Source: Flavobacteriales bacterium (GTDB lineage Bacteria; Bacteroidota; Bacteroidia; Flavobacteriales; CAJXXR01). Taken from it: DNA of 64,000 nt. The translations under genes were made by a program, and so were the position numbers. Location: contig JAOAQX010000026.1 in the NCBI GenBank assembly GCA_025210805.1, positions 1-64,000 of the forward strand. Direction: 5' to 3'. The stretch's first letter is position 1. Each line of letters begins with the position of its first letter. Shown here piece by piece: positions 15,813 to 25,183 of this stretch. The notes beneath the pieces were generated by a model. It had not been told where the DNA came from. It was given only the letters and a program-made list of their open reading frames with translations, and did not search any database.

Positions 15813-18008
15813 CTACAGAACAAGTAGACCACAAGATCTCAATTTGTTTACAGATTTAGAATACCACATCATTTCGAAATCTTGATTGGGTAAGTCAAAT
15901 GAGCTTTTTAACTGAGAAAATGTTGTTTTCTTTTCGTTTTGAGGACTTAAATCAGAGAGTTTTGCCACCCACCACACTCCTATTTCCTTGTCGAAAGAAA
16001 TAGAAACCTTACCATTAGGTAGATAAAAATGAAGCTGAATACTTTCAAAGACGTTCCCTTTTTTCTTTTTAGAATGATGGGATACAAAAGGAATTTGCCC
16101 TATCCAAATTACTTTTTGGGTGGGCTTTATGACATGAAAAGTTTCTTTTTCTAAATACGATTCTATTAATTGGGGTGCAATGGTGGTTTGTGGAATTGGA
16201 AAATCAAACCATTCTTGAATTGGGAAATCAAAACCTACTCCATGCATATAATTATAAATAGATTTTTTGAGTCCAAAACTAAACTTGGAATGATCTATTC
16301 TTGTAGAATCCTCAAATTGAACATCATTATCGGCAAAAAGAATTTCTTCTTTCTTTGGAAGGATTCCATATTCTTCGGGAGTTTTCCCTATGGGCGAGTG
16401 ACTTGTTAATGCAAACTGATGCCAAAAACCAGACTGAATAATGCCCAGTTCAAAAATTTGCCGAACGAGCTCTAAGCTATCAATAGTTTCTTGTTCTGTT
16501 TGGCTAGGGTAGCCATACATTAAATAAGAATGCACCATTATTCCTGCTTTTGTAAAAGCTTGGGTTACTTGAGCTACTTGCTCTACGGTTACCCCTTTAT
16601 TAATCAGTTTTAATAATCTATCAGAAGCCACTTCCAAACCTCCTGAAACGGCAATACAACCTGAAGCCGCAAGAAGCGTACAAAGGTCTTGGCTAAAACT
16701 TTTTTCAAATCGGATATTGGTCCACCATGTAACTTGCAACCTTCTTTTGAGTATTTCTAATGCCAACTCTCGCATAAGAATTGGTGGTGCCGCTTCATCT
16801 ACAAAATGAAAACCTGTATTTTGAGTTTGCGCTACTAATTCTTCCATTCTATCTACCAAAATTTTTGCTTTCAGCGGATAATATGTTTTGATATAGTCTA
16901 AGGATGTATCACAAAATGTGCATTTTGCCCAATAACAACCATGTGCCATGGTCAGCTTATTCCATACCCCATCACTCCATAAACTGTGCATTGGGTTTGC
17001 CACTTCTATTACAGAAATATATTGATCCAAGGGTAAATCTGTATAATCGGGTGTACCCGTTTCAGACATCCGATAATCCTTTTGTTCAGATTTATTACAA
17101 TAAACTACTTTTCCGTTTTCTTCATAAAAAGTTCTTTTAAAAGGAAAATTGCTTTTCTTCTTCTCACTTTTTACAAATTGATAAAGAAGCTCTACAGGTA
17201 ATTCCCCATCATCCAGTGTGATAAAATCTACAAAATCAAACACTCTAGTGTCTTTTAGACTCCTGAGTTCTGTATTAGGAAATCCTCCCCCGATAGAAAT
17301 AACCATATTTGGGTATTTCTTTTTAGCATAAGCTCCAAAACGCAAAGCAAGGATTAAATTCCCAGGAAAAGGGATAGAGATGGTGAGTAATTTGGGTTGA
17401 TGCTTTTGAATTGCTTCTTCCAAAAGGTCTATAGAAATTTGCTCAACGAAACTAAGATCAGATTGCAAAAATTGATAAATTTCATCAAAAGAATTGGCAC
17501 TCAAACCCAGCTTTTCTGCATAACGACTAAATCCAAAATTTGGATCTATGCATTCTACAATAAAATCGGATAAATCTTCAAGATACAAAGTAGCCAAATG
17601 CTTTGCTCGATCTTGAATTCCCATATTTCCAAAACTCCAATCTAAATCTTCAAGTTGATCAAATCGAGAAGCCTTAGGTAAATAATTTAATTGGCAAATT
17701 TTTCTGGCTATAGCCGAGTTTTTCCCTTGCAAAAAGGATATAACAGCATCAATACTTTGTAGATATTGTTCTTTCTGAAAAAAAATTCTCTGGGCATTTT
17801 CGGAAAAATCCTCAAAATTATACTCAGCTATTTCAAAAATTTCAGTCAAATATTGTGCTGAAAAAAGCCGCAATATTGTCTCTATTCCCAAATCCATCTG
17901 GCGAGAATCTATGCCTTTGGTATTCAAAAAGCCTTTTAAATAAGCAGTTGCAGGATAGGGCGTATTCAGCTGGGTAAAAGGTGGAGTTATTAGAAGTATC
18001 TCTGCCAT
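15813..18008 (-). CDS. B12-binding-type radical SAM protein
   Basis: A 731-residue protein. The N-terminus (ILLITPPFTQLNTPYPATAYLKGFL) and the segment near residue 220-270 (ISIPFPGNLILALRFGAYAKKKYPN, ISIGGGFPNTEL) resemble the cobalamin-binding-like domain of BchE-type radical SAM enzymes. The cluster motif is at C358, C363 and C366 (HGCYWAKCTFC), which is CX4CX2C rather than the usual CX3CX2C. Radical SAM barrel features follow (FHFVDEAAPP, SGGLEVASDRLLKLINKG, YLMYGYPSQTEQET). A C-terminal about 130 residues of unknown type ends the protein. The substrate is unknown. It is isolated between the cold-shock gene and accA. Confidence 0.85.
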   Translation of the reverse strand: MAEILLITPPFTQLNTPYPATAYLKGFLNTKGIDSRQMDLGIETILRLFSAQYLTEIFEIAEYNFEDFSENAQRIFFQKEQYLQSIDAVISFLQGKNSAIARKICQLNYLPKASRFDQLEDLDWSFGNMGIQDRAKHLATLYLEDLSDFIVECIDPNFGFSRYAEKLGLSANSFDEIYQFLQSDLSFVEQISIDLLEEAIQKHQPKLLTISIPFPGNLILALRFGAYAKKKYPNMVISIGGGFPNTELRSLKDTRVFDFVDFITLDDGELPVELLYQFVKSEKKKSNFPFKRTFYEENGKVVYCNKSEQKDYRMSETGTPDYTDLPLDQYISVIEVANPMHSLWSDGVWNKLTMAHGCYWAKCTFCDTSLDYIKTYYPLKAKILVDRMEELVAQTQNTGFHFVDEAAPPILMRELALEILKRRLQVTWWTNIRFEKSFSQDLCTLLAASGCIAVSGGLEVASDRLLKLINKGVTVEQVAQVTQAFTKAGIMVHSYLMYGYPSQTEQETIDSLELVRQIFELGIIQSGFWHQFALTSHSPIGKTPEEYGILPKKEEILFADNDVQFEDSTRIDHSKFSFGLKKSIYNYMHGVGFDFPIQEWFDFPIPQTTIAPQLIESYLEKETFHVIKPTQKVIWIGQIPFVSHHSKKKKGNVFESIQLHFYLPNGKVSISFDKEIGVWWVAKLSDLSPQNEKKTTFSQLKSSFDLPNQDFEMMWYSKSVNKLRSCGLLVL

Positions 18009-18218
18009 TTATGAAGATTTTATACCATTTATGGTGTTATACCGTTTAGGGTGTTTATTACTCACTGCTATAATGCCCCTTTGAAAGGGGCGAGGGGAAT
18101 GCTACACAAAGTAAAAACCCCTGAAAAGAAACAAAAAATTTGAATTACAGAGCATATCCCGAAATTTCTAAAGAAACTATACCAGTATGTAAATAAACAA
18201 TATAATAGATCAAAAAAA
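18009..18218. repeat. Intergenic stretch with dispersed-element fragments
   Basis: 18019-18039 repeats the left end of the about 110-bp dispersed element (TATACCATTTATGGTGTTA). 18076-18090 is the self-complementary CCCCTTTGAAAGGGG, a G/C core also seen near 38082 and, degenerated, near 11100. No gene was seen in the approximately 300 bases between the radical SAM gene and accA. Confidence 0.5.
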
Positions 18219-18247
18219 CTAAAAAACCCCTTTTAAATAAAGGGGCT
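18219..18247 (-). terminator. Intrinsic terminator after accA
   Basis: On the minus strand AGCCCCTTT and AAAGGGGTTT form a stem around an AT loop and run into T-rich sequence, about 70 bases past the accA stop. Confidence 0.75.
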
Positions 18248-18315
18248 TATATTGTTCATTCTTTACTGTAAAAGAAGGATTTTTTATTCCAAGAAATTAA
18301 CTTTTTACAAGTTAA

Positions 18316-19269
18316 TTATTCTTGTACCACTCCCATATCACAGAATTTTTCAATTCTTTGATTGACTAAATTGCTGATCTCTATTTTAGAAAGATTATCA
18401 ATTTCACCAATAAGGTAATTTTTCACTGTTTCGAAAGTAGTCTCGTAATCATAGTGTGCTCCACCTTGTGGTTCTGGTAATACGTGATCTACTAGATTAT
18501 TGTTTGACATGTCTGTAGAAGTCAATTTTAATGCTTCGGCAGCTTGTTCTTTAAAATCCCAAGAACGCCAAAGAATGGTAGAACAGTTTTCAGGAGAAAT
18601 TACAGAATACCAAGAGTTTTCTAGCATTACTACTTTATCTCCTACACCTATTCCCAAGGCTCCACCTGAGGCTCCTTCTCCAATAATCACACAGATAATA
18701 GGTACACGAAGTTTTGCCATTTCGTAGATATTTCGGGCAATGGCTTCTCCTTGTCCTCTTTCCTCTGCTTCAAGACCTGGATAAGCTCCTGGAGTATCAA
18801 TCAAACAAACAACGGGTCTATTAAATTTCTCCGCCATTTTCATCAAACGCAAAGCTTTTCTATACCCTTCAGGATTTGCCATTCCGAAATTACGATACTG
18901 GCGCATTTTGGTATTTTTCCCTTTTTGCTGACCAATAAACATCACGGGTTTTCCGTCTAAGGTTCCCCATCCTCCTACCATGGCTTTATCATCCTTTACG
19001 GTTCTATCCCCATGGAGTTCTATAAAATCTCCACCTGTTAAGGCTTCAATATAATCTAAAGTATAAGGTCTTTTTGGGTGTCTAGAAATCTGTACTCGTT
19101 GCCAAGCTGAAAGATTTCCATATATATCTTTTTTTACTTCCTCCAATTTAGCTTGGAGATTCGTAATTGTATCATCTACATCAACACCTGCATCAGAACC
19201 AATTTTTTTGGCATTTTCCAATTGCTCTTCCAATTCCAAAATTGGTTTTTCAAAGTCTAAACGCTCCAT
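18316..19269 (-). CDS. accA: Acetyl-CoA carboxylase carboxyltransferase subunit alpha
   Basis: A 317-residue carboxyltransferase alpha subunit, of normal length. It transfers the carboxyl group from biotin on AccB to acetyl-CoA together with AccD in fatty-acid synthesis. The N-terminal helical part ([20 protein letters not shown]), the crotonase-fold core ([17 protein letters not shown]) and the oxyanion-hole glycines ([13 protein letters not shown]) are all visible. The other subunits are not in the window. It follows fbp on the minus strand after about 160 bases and has its own terminator. Confidence 0.96.
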   Translation of the reverse strand: MERLDFEKPILELEEQLENAKKIGSDAGVDVDDTITNLQAKLEEVKKDIYGNLSAWQRVQISRHPKRPYTLDYIEALTGGDFIELHGDRTVKDDKAMVGGWGTLDGKPVMFIGQQKGKNTKMRQYRNFGMANPEGYRKALRLMKMAEKFNRPVVCLIDTPGAYPGLEAEERGQGEAIARNIYEMAKLRVPIICVIIGEGASGGALGIGVGDKVVMLENSWYSVISPENCSTILWRSWDFKEQAAEALKLTSTDMSNNNLVDHVLPEPQGGAHYDYETTFETVKNYLIGEIDNLSKIEISNLVNQRIEKFCDMGVVQE

Positions 19270-19431
19270 ATATCGCAGTATTTATTTTTTCAGAATGCTA
19301 AGTTAAAAAATTTCGTTGAACAATAAGGAAAGTATTGTTTCAAGGAAGATATAAGAAATGGTTATTTTTACTTATAATTCCTTACTTTTCTAAATAAAAT
19401 TCAACTTTTAACTCACCTAAATTAAGAGATC

Positions 19432-20415
19432 CTATAAAAAAGTTAAAAGTTTATCTACTTTATTGGCTGAACCTACAATGAAAGGTATTCTCTGGTGAAG
19501 TTCTGTGGGTTGAATATCCATTACAGATTGTTCTCCATCTGAAGACTTCCCTCCTGCTTGTTCTGCAATCATCGCAATAGGATTACATTCATATATAAGT
19601 CTTAGTTTTCCTTTTGGCGATGTTTTTGTTCCTGGGTAGATAAAGATTCCTCCTTTGAGCATATTTCTATGAAAGTCTGCTACTAAAGAACCTATAAATC
19701 GTCCTGTATGAGATCTTTTTCCATCTTCTTGTAGTTCCTTACAATAGTTAATATAATTAAGATACCCTTTATCATACAAATGGAAATTCCCTTCGTTGAT
19801 TGAGTAAATTCCTCCTTCTTTCGCTATTTTTATATCTGGGTGAGAAAGAACAAAAACTCCAATGGTAGAATCTAAAGTAAATCCGTTTACTCCATGCCCT
19901 GTGGTATAAACCATCATGGTAGAAGAACCGTAAATCACATAACCTGCACAAACTTGTTCTTTCCCTGGTCTTAAAAATTCTTCTGTGGTTGCAAGTCCTG
20001 TTCTTGTTCGTTTATAGATAGAAAAAATAGTTCCCACTGGAATATTTACATCAATGTTAGAAGAACCATCTAAAGGATCGAAAGCAATGATATATTTGGC
20101 ATCTTTTCGATCTTCAAAAGCGATAATATCATCTTGTTCTTCGCTCGCTACTGCGGCTATTTGACCTCCCAAGTGCATTGAACGAATAAATTGATTATCT
20201 GCATAAACATCTAGTTTTTGCTGTTCTTCTCCTTGCACATTGGTGTTTCCTACTGCTCCAAGAAGCTCTGTAAGCCCTGCCATATTTATTTCACGATGAA
20301 TGATTTTTCCTGCAAGTGCAATATCATTCATAATTCTAGAAAAAGAACCCGAAGCATTTTGATGTTCTTTTTGTCTGCTAAGAATAAAATCTGTTAGGGT
20401 TGTTATATTCTTCAT
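19432..20415 (-). CDS. fbp: Fructose-1,6-bisphosphatase class I
   Basis: A 327-residue FBPase that hydrolyses fructose 1,6-bisphosphate to fructose 6-phosphate in gluconeogenesis. The metal-binding motif is at about residues 113-122 (DPLDGSSNID), with the upstream metal ligands in ASEEQDD and the C-terminal substrate-site segment KLRLIYECNPIAMIAEQAGG. Family length is normal. It starts 11 bases after the stop of the nucleoside transporter and is probably co-transcribed with it. Confidence 0.95.
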   Translation of the reverse strand: MKNITTLTDFILSRQKEHQNASGSFSRIMNDIALAGKIIHREINMAGLTELLGAVGNTNVQGEEQQKLDVYADNQFIRSMHLGGQIAAVASEEQDDIIAFEDRKDAKYIIAFDPLDGSSNIDVNIPVGTIFSIYKRTRTGLATTEEFLRPGKEQVCAGYVIYGSSTMMVYTTGHGVNGFTLDSTIGVFVLSHPDIKIAKEGGIYSINEGNFHLYDKGYLNYINYCKELQEDGKRSHTGRFIGSLVADFHRNMLKGGIFIYPGTKTSPKGKLRLIYECNPIAMIAEQAGGKSSDGEQSVMDIQPTELHQRIPFIVGSANKVDKLLTFL

Positions 20416-20426
20416 AATCTATTTTT

Positions 20427-22115
20427 TTATATGATCATTCCAATAATGGCCGCCGTGAATAAACAGGCAAAAGTACCACCTATTAAGGCATAAACTCCCA
20501 ATTTGGATAAAGTTGTTTTTTGATTTGGTGCCAATACACTGATTCCTCCTATTTGGATTCCGATAGAGGCAATATTTGAAAATCCACAGAGAATATAAGT
20601 AGCAATAATGATGGATCTTTCATAAGTAAAAACTCCTGCATCTTTCATTTCTCCCAGTGTTTTGTAGGCATAAAATTCGTTTAGAATGGTTTTTTCTCCC
20701 AAAAGCTGTCCTACCATAACGATATCTTCAGAAGGTACTCCTACCATCCAAGCAATGGGTGCTCCGATATATCCTACCAAAAATTGAAAACTAAAAACGT
20801 TATATTGAGTATTGGTGGCAATAACTTCGTTTAGCCCTGTTTTTGCTCCTATAATATCTCCTAGTAAATAATTCCCCATGGCTATAAGAGCGGTAAAAAC
20901 AAGCAACATCGCTCCTACATTTACTGCAAGTTTTACTCCGTCGGTAGTACCATTACTAATGGCTTCTAAGGCATTACTTCCTATTTTTTCTTGAGAAACT
21001 TTAAGTTCCTTGTCAAATTCTTCTGTTTCTGGAACTATAATTTTTGCGGCAACAATGGCTGCTGGAGCAGACATTACTGAGGCTGCCAAAAGGTGTTTTG
21101 CAAAAAACACTTGCATTTCAAGGTCTGTTCCTCCTAAAAACCCGATATAGGCTGCCAAAACTCCTCCTGCTAAGGTTGCCATTCCTCCAGTCATGAGGCT
21201 CATAATTTCAGATTTTGTCATCCCTGCAATAAAGGGTTTTACTAAAAATGGTGATTCTGTTTGACCCAAAAAGATATTTCCTGCTGCCGAGAGGCTTTCT
21301 GCACCCGAGAGACCGAGTGTTTTTTTCATTGCCCAAGCAAGGAGATAAACTATTTTTTGGAGTATTCCCATATAATAAAGTAAGGAGGTAAGGGCAGAGA
21401 AGAATATGATTGTTGGAAGTACTTTTACTGCAAAATTCACCAGTCCGTTATCTAGTTGTCCATCTACCCATGAGTTAAACAAGAAGCCTACTCCAGCATT
21501 GGTAAAATTAATAACCTCAACAAAAAACTTACTCACTGTATCAAAAACATGGGCTACAAAGCCAACTTTTAAGACCAAAAAGGCTATTATTATTTGTAAA
21601 ACAATTCCTTTTCCTACTAATGCCCAATCAATACTTTTACGGTCTCTACTGAGTAAAAAAGCAAAGAAAACGATCATTAAGATTCCCAAAATTCCTTTTC
21701 CAATTTTTGAAAAAATCCCTCGATTTTCTTCCAAAATAGAAATAGGAGTCTTGATAGATGCAAATCTAAAAGTGGTATTTCCTTCTTGAAGATTCAACAT
21801 TTTATTTTTTATAGAATACTGATAGATTCTTGTGGTATCATTGGGTTGCGAATAGTGGAAAATCAATCTGTTTCCATCGATATGATAATCGCCCTTGGCA
21901 TGTAGATCTTTGGACGCCAAAGCATATTCAAAAAAATTGTTTTTAAAAACCAAAGAATCTTTTAAACTCACATTAGACAGTGATTTTCCTTCTTGGTTTT
22001 TGATCGATTCAAATCTCCATCGACCTTCTATTTGAGCAGTTGCTGAAAAAGAAAGAGTAAAAAAGCTTAGAAAAAGTAATAAAAGGGAGACTTTTTTTAA
22101 GTCAAAATTTTTCAT
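20427..22115 (-). CDS. CNT-family nucleoside transporter with N-terminal exported domain
   Basis: A 562-residue protein. From about residue 140 it is a concentrative nucleoside transporter of the NupC type (GQTESPFLVKPFIAGMTKSEIMSLMTGGMATLAGGVLAAYIG, GAPIAWMVGVPSED, CGFSNIASIGIQIGG), which moves nucleosides inward with Na+ or H+. Ahead of it are a signal-peptide-like segment (1-27) and about 110 residues with lipocalin-like beta strands (IEGRWRFESI, LIFHYSQPNDTTRIYQY). Ordinary NupC proteins are about 400 residues and lack this part. It sits in a run with DUF151 (9-base gap upstream) and fbp. The added domain may bind or sense something in the periplasm; that is inference. Confidence 0.88.
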   Translation of the reverse strand: MKNFDLKKVSLLLLFLSFFTLSFSATAQIEGRWRFESIKNQEGKSLSNVSLKDSLVFKNNFFEYALASKDLHAKGDYHIDGNRLIFHYSQPNDTTRIYQYSIKNKMLNLQEGNTTFRFASIKTPISILEENRGIFSKIGKGILGILMIVFFAFLLSRDRKSIDWALVGKGIVLQIIIAFLVLKVGFVAHVFDTVSKFFVEVINFTNAGVGFLFNSWVDGQLDNGLVNFAVKVLPTIIFFSALTSLLYYMGILQKIVYLLAWAMKKTLGLSGAESLSAAGNIFLGQTESPFLVKPFIAGMTKSEIMSLMTGGMATLAGGVLAAYIGFLGGTDLEMQVFFAKHLLAASVMSAPAAIVAAKIIVPETEEFDKELKVSQEKIGSNALEAISNGTTDGVKLAVNVGAMLLVFTALIAMGNYLLGDIIGAKTGLNEVIATNTQYNVFSFQFLVGYIGAPIAWMVGVPSEDIVMVGQLLGEKTILNEFYAYKTLGEMKDAGVFTYERSIIIATYILCGFSNIASIGIQIGGISVLAPNQKTTLSKLGVYALIGGTFACLFTAAIIGMII

Positions 22116-22124
22116 TGGGTGGAT

Positions 22125-22733
22125 TTAGTTGTTTCTTTTATTGATGAGGTCACGGAGTTTCGCTGCCGTTTCAAAATCCTCATCTTCTATGGCTTTTTGG
22201 AGTGCAATTTCCAATAATTCCTGCTCCATATTCTCCATATTTACCTCTTGTTCTGGAGCTTCATCAAAAAGTCCTTCTATATGAATTTCGATAATTTCTT
22301 CTTCCTCCTCTTCTTCCTCTTCATCTAAGAAAATGGTGGTTTGGTTGAGAATTTCATCAAAAGTATAAATGGGTGCGTTCACACGAATGGCAATAGCAAC
22401 GGCATCGGAAGTTCTACACTCTAATTCCTGTTTTTCTCCGTCTTTTACTAAAATAAGCTTGGAATAGAACAGATTATCCTGATAAGCAAAGATAATGGCT
22501 TCCTCTACCTCTATTTTGTACATTTCCAATAGGTTTGCCATCAAATCATGTGTTAAAGGTCTTGGTAACATGATTTCTTTTTCCATGGCTATGGAAATGG
22601 ATTGTGCTTCAAAAGGACCTACCACTATTGGGAGGTTTCTTTCGCCATCTACTTCTTTTAGGATTAAGGCAAAAGCTCCGTTTTGTGATTGGCTATACTG
22701 AATAGCACTTATATTTAAAGGAATTTTTTTCAT
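22125..22733 (-). CDS. Bifunctional nuclease family protein (DUF151) with UvrB/UvrC-like motif
   Basis: A 202-residue protein with the DUF151 domain in residues 1-130 (LPIVVGPFEAQSISIAMEK, CRTSDAVAIAIRVNAPIY), an acidic linker of consecutive Glu residues near 140, and a C-terminal UVR-type helical hairpin (QKAIEDEDFETAAKLRDLIN). Plant and bacterial DUF151 proteins have been described as RNase/DNase enzymes. This domain order is common in Bacteroidota. It lies 9 bases upstream of the transporter gene. Confidence 0.88.
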   Translation of the reverse strand: MKKIPLNISAIQYSQSQNGAFALILKEVDGERNLPIVVGPFEAQSISIAMEKEIMLPRPLTHDLMANLLEMYKIEVEEAIIFAYQDNLFYSKLILVKDGEKQELECRTSDAVAIAIRVNAPIYTFDEILNQTTIFLDEEEEEEEEEIIEIHIEGLFDEAPEQEVNMENMEQELLEIALQKAIEDEDFETAAKLRDLINKRNN

Positions 22734-22745
22734 TCTAATAAAAAT

Positions 22746-22778
22746 AAAAATTCCTGCCGAGAAAACAGCAGGAATTTT
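22746..22778 (-). terminator. Intrinsic terminator between etfA and DUF151
   Basis: On the minus strand AAAATTCCTGC and GCAGGAATTTTT form an 11-bp stem around about ten bases and run into T-rich sequence. It ends the etfBA transcript 18 bases past etfA. Confidence 0.8.
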
Positions 22779-22795
22779 CTTTTATTTTCAAAAAA

Positions 22796-23755
22796 CTAAG
22801 CTTTTGCCTTAAATTTCTTTATGGCTTCTGTTAGCTTTGGAAGAACTTCGAAAGCATCTCCTACGATTCCGTAATCTGCAGCTTTAAAGAAAGGTGCTTC
22901 GGCATCGGTGTTGATTACCACAATATTTTTTGAAGAAGAAACTCCAGCAAGGTGTTGAATCGCTCCAGAAATTCCTGCAGCGATATACAACTCAGGGTTG
23001 ATTGCCAATCCTGTTTGTCCTACGTGCTCATGGTGAGGTCTCCAACCAAGGTCTGCCACGGGCTTAGAACAAGCGGTTCCTGCTCCAAGTTCTTGTGCCA
23101 ATTCTTCAATTAAGTGCCAATTTTCGGCTCCTTTTAATCCTCTTCCTCCAGATACTACAAGCTCTGCTTCTGGCAATGGAATTGATCCTGTAGCTTTATC
23201 TACAGACACAATTTCCATCATTTTTCCTTCTGCCGAAAGGCTCATTTCTTCTACTGAAGTATCAACGGTATTTTCTGTGATTCCTACATTGTTTGGAGCT
23301 AGTGTAAGAACCGTTTTAGCTGTCTCTGAAGTGTATTCTACAAGAGCTTTATTTGAAAAAGCTTTTCTTTGCACGGTCAATGGAGATACGCTTGAAGGAA
23401 CTTCAATTGCATTGGTAATAATACTTGCTTCTAAACCAACTGCAATAGTTGGAGCGAGCATTTTTCCGTTATTGGTTCCAGAAATCACTACGATATCCGA
23501 AGTATTTGTATTGGCAATATTTTCTATAGCCTTTGCAAAAGATCCGTTCTCGAAAGTCTCGAACCCTCCTTTGATATGAACCACTTTGTTGGCTCCATAT
23601 TTTCCTAATACTTCTACGGCTTCTTTTGTGTCGAAAACGACTGCTATACAATCTACACCTTTATTTTGGGCAATTTGAGAAGCATAGCTTACTGATTCAA
23701 AGGAAGATTTTTTAAAGTTTCCTTCCCAGTTTTCTACATATACTAATACAGACAT
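22796..23755 (-). CDS. etfA: Electron transfer flavoprotein subunit alpha
   Basis: A 319-residue ETF alpha subunit. With EtfB it carries electrons from acyl-CoA and other dehydrogenases to ETF-quinone oxidoreductase. The C-terminal FAD-binding domain is intact (VSGGRGLKGAENWHL, the HHEHVGQTGLAINPELYIAAGISGA region, and INTDAEAPFFKAADYGIVGD). The N-terminal half is the usual alpha/beta domain. It lies 24 bases downstream of etfB. Confidence 0.96.
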   Translation of the reverse strand: MSVLVYVENWEGNFKKSSFESVSYASQIAQNKGVDCIAVVFDTKEAVEVLGKYGANKVVHIKGGFETFENGSFAKAIENIANTNTSDIVVISGTNNGKMLAPTIAVGLEASIITNAIEVPSSVSPLTVQRKAFSNKALVEYTSETAKTVLTLAPNNVGITENTVDTSVEEMSLSAEGKMMEIVSVDKATGSIPLPEAELVVSGGRGLKGAENWHLIEELAQELGAGTACSKPVADLGWRPHHEHVGQTGLAINPELYIAAGISGAIQHLAGVSSSKNIVVINTDAEAPFFKAADYGIVGDAFEVLPKLTEAIKKFKAKA

Positions 23756-23779
23756 ATTTTTACTTTTATAAAGGGTTGA

Positions 23780-24523
23780 TTAAAGAACTTTTGCTTCAGA
23801 ATGGAGTAATTCTACAAGTGTATCCATATCATTAGCATCAATCATTTTACAAGCTGCTTTTCCTGCTGGCTTTTCAAACTTATTGATTGCTACTTTGGTT
23901 TCATTGTTTCCTTCTATTACTGCCAACTGCTTTTTTCTAGCCATCATGATTCCTCTCATTGAAGGAATTCTCAAGTCCTTTTCTTCTACAAGTCCTTTTT
24001 GACCTCCCAATACCACTGGTAATTTAGCTTTTACAGTTTCTTTTCCTCCGTCTATTTCTCTCAACAATTCTGCCGAGTCTCCATCTACAGAAAGACCTAC
24101 ACAAGCATTTACAAATGGCATATTTGACATCGCTGCTACCATTCCTGGAACAATTCCTCCATTGTAATCAATAGATTCTCTTCCCATAAACACAATATCA
24201 TAAGACTCACCAGAAAGATAGTCTGAAATTGATTTGGCAACTGAAGCTCCGTCTTTAGCTTCTGCATTTATTCTTACGGCGCTATCGGCACCTATTGCTA
24301 AAGCTTTTCTCAAAGTAGGTTCTGTGGTAGCATCTCCTACATGAAGTACGGTTACGCTTCCTCCTTTCTCTTCTTTGAGCATTAAAGCTCTTGTTAGTGA
24401 AAACTCATCATAAGGATTGATTACATAAGTCAACCCATTGGCATCAAGTGATTGGTTATCACCTGTGAAATTAATTTTTGATGTCGTATCAGGAACATGA
24501 CTGATACATACTAATATTTTCAT
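23780..24523 (-). CDS. etfB: Electron transfer flavoprotein subunit beta
   Basis: A 247-residue ETF beta subunit that pairs with EtfA and holds AMP. Typical features are VCISHVPDTTSKI at the N-terminus, NPYDEFSLTRAL, GRESIDYNGGIVPGMVA and LPVVLGGQKGLVEEKDLRIPSMRGIMMARKK. It is the first gene of the etfBA unit. A possible -7 element (TACTTTTG on the minus strand, 24665-24672) lies about 140 bases upstream, but it has no clear -33 partner. Confidence 0.96.
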   Translation of the reverse strand: MKILVCISHVPDTTSKINFTGDNQSLDANGLTYVINPYDEFSLTRALMLKEEKGGSVTVLHVGDATTEPTLRKALAIGADSAVRINAEAKDGASVAKSISDYLSGESYDIVFMGRESIDYNGGIVPGMVAAMSNMPFVNACVGLSVDGDSAELLREIDGGKETVKAKLPVVLGGQKGLVEEKDLRIPSMRGIMMARKKQLAVIEGNNETKVAINKFEKPAGKAACKMIDANDMDTLVELLHSEAKVL

Positions 24524-24689
24524 CTGCTAATGTTTTTGTTAGTTATTGTCAGATGGAATTCACTAAGTTTTTCTTGGGTTTTAGACCCAAAGTATTCCTT
24601 AGCTCATTTCATATCGCAATGTACTTTTGTTATGATTCAAAAACTCCGCTTTGGAGCAATTCCACAAAAGTAATCATTTTTGACATCTT

Positions 24690-24852
24690 ATACCATTTCT
24701 AAGTTAATTTATCCATAGGTATAATACCTACACATTGTTAAAGCTCAATTATGAACACAGTGCTATAAGTGAGTAATTTTAGCAAGTAACTGGTATTACC
24801 ATAGTAAATACACTATCGTTTGACGTTTAAAGGTTTAATGATATGGCTTTAT
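24690..24852 (+). repeat. Dispersed intergenic element, copy 2 with extension
   Basis: 24690-24800 follows copy 1 (11159-11270) step by step: TATACCATTT, GTTAATTTATCCATAGGTAT, ACATTGTTAAAGCTCAATTA and TTTTAGCAAGTAACTGGTAT. The continuation GTATTACCATAGTAAATACA to about 24852 is shared with 29693-29758, so the full element may be longer than 110 bp. Confidence 0.65.
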
Positions 24853-24987
24853 GTCGTGTTTGGAGGGTACAACGAAAAATTAGGCTATTGCATTTTTTAG
24901 CTTAGACAACAAAATTATTCATTTGTCGTTGTAATTAACAGTCCTTTAATTATAGAGGAGGGTAATTGAAAATATTTGTTTTATACA

Positions 24988-25028
24988 AAAAATCAAAACT
25001 AAATTTTGAAAAAAACATAATGCATAAT
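24988..25028 (+). pseudogene. Ghost leader of a second GG-peptide gene
   Basis: 24988-25026 matches 26593-26630 upstream of the intact peptide gene with only a handful of differences, up to and including ATGCATA. Right after this, the reading frame runs into dispersed-element copy 3 and stops after nine codons. The coding sequence of a former peptide gene in unit A therefore seems to have been replaced or deleted when the element arrived. Confidence 0.65.
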
Positions 25029-25131
25029 ACCGATTATTTGCTAATGTGACTCACTTATTTCACTTCATTCGTAACTGATATTAACAACGTATCGACATTG
25101 TACAGTGGGTAAATTAATACCACAAATGGTA
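25023..25131 (-). repeat. Dispersed intergenic element, copy 3 (inverted)
   Basis: The reverse complement reads TACCATTTGTGGTATTAATTT, then GTCGATACGTTGTTAATATC, GAAGTGAAATAAGTGAGTCA, ending TTAGCAAATAATCGGTATTA, matching copies 1 and 2. It begins within three bases of the ATGCAT of the ghost peptide start and points opposite to copy 2, so the two bracket the unit A promoter region. Confidence 0.7.
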
Positions 25132-25183
25132 GATGACGAAATAAGGATAGGCTTTCGCTAAAAATTAATTAAAAAAAATTAAA

